NCBI GenBank assembly: GCA_946885755.1
Contig: CAMPHB010000055.1
Location: 1-7,640, forward strand
DNA length: 7,640 nucleotides
From: an uncultured Methylophaga sp.
GTDB lineage: Bacteria; Pseudomonadota; Gammaproteobacteria; Nitrosococcales; Methylophagaceae
Reading direction: 5' to 3'
Shown: in pieces, positions 6,698-7,640 of the stretch
Position numbering within the stretch: position 1 is the first letter of the stretch
Layout of the letters: every line of letters begins with the position of its first letter
Notes under the pieces: generated by a model
Told to the model about the DNA's origin: nothing
Seen by the model: only the letters and a program-made list of their open reading frames with translations
The model's database searches: none
Program-made: the position numbers and the translations under genes

Positions 6698-6706
6698 ATT
6701 TTAGCA
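6698..6706 (-). promoter_or_regulatory. Extended -10 promoter of the TonB-dependent receptor gene
   Basis: The minus strand reads TGCTAAAAT, a perfect TGn extension followed by a five-of-six -10 box. No convincing -35 is seen 16-18 bases further up, as is common for extended -10 promoters. The start of transcription would be near 6691, leaving a leader of about 30 bases with the ribosome site. A weak dyad, AAAAT-N7-ATTTT (6686-6702), overlaps it; I do not recognise it as a known operator. Confidence 0.4.
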
Positions 6707-6745
6707 TAAGGTGCCCGCCACAGCTCAGGAAAACCCTTAAATTAA

Positions 6746-6774
6746 CTTGAAAACTGGCGCTTTCACCCCAATTA
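6746..6774 (+). promoter_or_regulatory. Heat-shock (sigma-32) promoter of the CbpA/DnaJ gene
   Basis: CTTGAAA (6746-6752) is followed by 13 bases and then CCCCAATTA (6766-6774). The sigma-32 consensus is CTTGAAA and CCCCATnTA, and the 13-base gap equals that of the E. coli dnaK P1 promoter as I remember it. Transcription would start near 6781, about 30 bases before the ATG at 6811. A DnaJ-family gene is an expected target, which raises confidence. Confidence 0.7.
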
Positions 6775-6810
6775 AAGCAGCATTAAATTTTCATCATTAG
6801 ATGTGGCCGC

Positions 6811-7356
6811 ATGGAATACAAAGACTATTACAAGATTTTAGGCGTCGACCGCAAAGCTTCTGCCGAAGAAATCAAAAAAGCCTACCGCCGGCTGGCCCGC
6901 AAATATCACCCGGACGTCAGCAAAGAGCCCAACGCCGAAGACAAGTTCAAGGAGCTTGGCGAGGCTTACGAAGTGCTGCGTGATGCCGAAAAACGCGCTC
7001 AGTATGATCAGTTTGGCGGCCAATATCGCCATGGCCAATCGTTTAATCCGCCGCCCGGCTGGGACGAAAACCTTGGTGGTTTTGGCCGCAGCAATTTCAG
7101 CAGTTTTTTTGAGAACATGTTTGCCGGTGGTATGGGCGGCGGCCGTGGTGATGGTTTTTTTGCCCGTGGCGAAGATGTGACGGCCAAGATCACTATCAGT
7201 CTTGAAGAAGCTTTTCACGGCAGCAACAAAACGATTCGCCGGCCCACCGGCGCAACACAAAGCGGTACCGTCAATGTCAAAATTCCCGCCGGCGTCAGTG
7301 CCGGTCAGAAAATTCGTTTAGCCGGACAGGGCAAAGCCGGCATGGGCGGCGCACAG
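6811..7356 (+). CDS. cbpA: CbpA-type DnaJ co-chaperone, 3' part lost at a junction
   Basis: About 182 codons belong to this family. Residues 1-70 are a J domain beginning [17 protein letters not shown], with the Hsp70-stimulating HPD at 33-35 and the closing AQYDQFGG. A Gly/Phe-rich linker follows (about 71-118), then the start of the substrate-binding C-terminal domain ([36 protein letters not shown]). There are no CxxCxGxG zinc repeats, so it is the CbpA/DnaJ-B type rather than DnaJ. CbpA proteins are about 300 residues and normally continue with a GDLYLEI-like strand after the GMGGAQ reached here. Instead, the open frame runs into unrelated membrane-protein sequence up to the window edge. 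The co-chaperone therefore lacks roughly the last 40 %, including the dimerisation region. No strong ribosome site is visible before ATG 6811, but the N-terminus fits the family exactly. A heat-shock promoter stands upstream. Confidence 0.85.
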
Positions 7357-7524
7357 GGCATTTCCCTCGGCCTGTTCCTGGTCGCGGCGCTGGGCGGGTT
7401 CGCCCTGCTGAGTTTCCACGTGCAGGGGCGCAGGCTCCCCAACGGCCTGGTGGTGGGACACGGCCTGCTGGCGGTGGCGGCTTTCGTCACGTTGCTGGCG
7501 GCGGTGTTCTCGGTCGCGACCGGC
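7357..7524 (+). other. Foreign G+C-rich segment encoding two membrane helices, fused in frame
   Basis: From about 7357 base composition rises to about 70-75 % G+C, with nearly every third codon position G or C, unlike the DnaJ part before it. The frame encodes two hydrophobic stretches, [18 protein letters not shown] and [19 protein letters not shown], joined by a short basic loop (QGRRLPNG). It resembles small two- to four-helix inner membrane proteins of unknown function in high-G+C proteobacteria, but I cannot name the family. No start codon with a ribosome site precedes it; it is simply continuous with the DnaJ frame. It most likely comes from another genome or locus, joined during assembly. 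Confidence 0.5.
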
Positions 7525-7640
7525 GGGGATTATCGCTCGGCCAATGTGACAAAAAATCTCGTCATGAGCCTGAACTCTGCGGTGGCGACGCTGGTGTTCT
7601 ATCTGCAGGGCGTCGTCCACTGGCCGCAGACGTTTGCGCT
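7525..7640 (+). CDS. TauE/SafE-like membrane permease, internal fragment (open at right edge)
   Basis: The same frame continues with [20 protein letters not shown] and then [15 protein letters not shown]. This resembles the TauE/SafE permease pattern in which an Ala-Asn-x-x-Lys helix leads to a V-F-x-x-x-G-x-V-x-W-P segment near the start of the second half of the protein. Such proteins are inner membrane carriers linked to export of sulfite or organosulfur acids. Codon choice is less extreme than in 7357-7524, suggesting that this piece is separate from that one. With no beginning and no end in the window, function is only a family-level guess. Confidence 0.45.

Noticed and set aside
6660..6707. 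Upstream ATG of the TonB-dependent receptor at 6705-6707
   Set aside because: It touches the extended -10 element, has no ribosome site, and would place 16 residues before a complete signal peptide.
6838..7260. 140-residue minus-strand frame opposite the J domain gene
   Set aside because: It is entirely antisense to a conserved co-chaperone with clear family motifs, so it is a shadow frame.
7318..7620. 100-residue minus-strand frame rich in His, Arg and Gln opposite the foreign tail
   Set aside because: The composition is that of the antisense of a G+C-rich membrane protein, and it spans the two apparent junctions.
1..7640. CRISPR arrays, tRNA or rRNA genes, insertion sequences and attachment sites
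   Set aside because: Reading both strands showed no regularly spaced repeats, no cloverleaf with a T-arm GTTCGAATC-type motif, no transposase and no inverted-repeat-bounded element.

Overview
The window looks like chromosomal DNA of a Gammaproteobacterium with moderate G+C (roughly 50-55 %). This inference rests on the mix of families (DUF2914, TerB-like, RimK-like ATP-grasp with an RLAN-type N-terminus, a GNAT/C39 fusion, a TonB-dependent receptor, CbpA), an E. coli-like heat-shock promoter, and a REP-like CCTCTCCC/GGGAGAGG palindrome. I cannot name a genus. The last ~285 bases differ in composition and in protein content, and are best read as foreign sequence joined on, probably by an assembly chimera.

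Layout. Bases 1-216 (+) hold the 3' end of a DUF2914 gene. It meets, stop codon over stop codon, a leftward run of three genes: a zinc carboxypeptidase-like M14/DUF2817 protein (2853-1786), a GNAT acetyltransferase fused to a C39-like cysteine peptidase (1799-717) and a TerB-like helical protein (665-213). A 167-base divergent promoter region (2854-3020) separates these from a rightward RimK-like ATP-grasp ligase (3021-4505). A two-hairpin REP-like element (about 4509-4586) lies between the ligase and a convergent TonB-dependent receptor (6659-4605, -). A second divergent region (6660-6810) carries the receptor's extended -10 promoter and a well-matched sigma-32 promoter for a CbpA/DnaJ co-chaperone starting at 6811. 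The co-chaperone reading frame stays like its family only to about base 7356. It then runs in frame into a G+C-rich two-helix membrane segment (about 7357-7524) and then a TauE/SafE-like transporter fragment (about 7525-7640).

How the genes may work together. The ATP-grasp protein should form a carboxylate-amine (peptide-like) bond at the cost of ATP. The divergent operon supplies two peptidases of different chemistry and an acetyltransferase domain. The set resembles a 'make, trim and cap' system acting on a peptide, a peptide-like metabolite or a protein tail; its substrate is unknown. The acetyltransferase domain appears to have lost about 12 residues around the cofactor-binding motif B, so in this genome the fusion may work only as a peptidase. 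The receptor and the co-chaperone look like ordinary neighbours with no shown link to the cluster.
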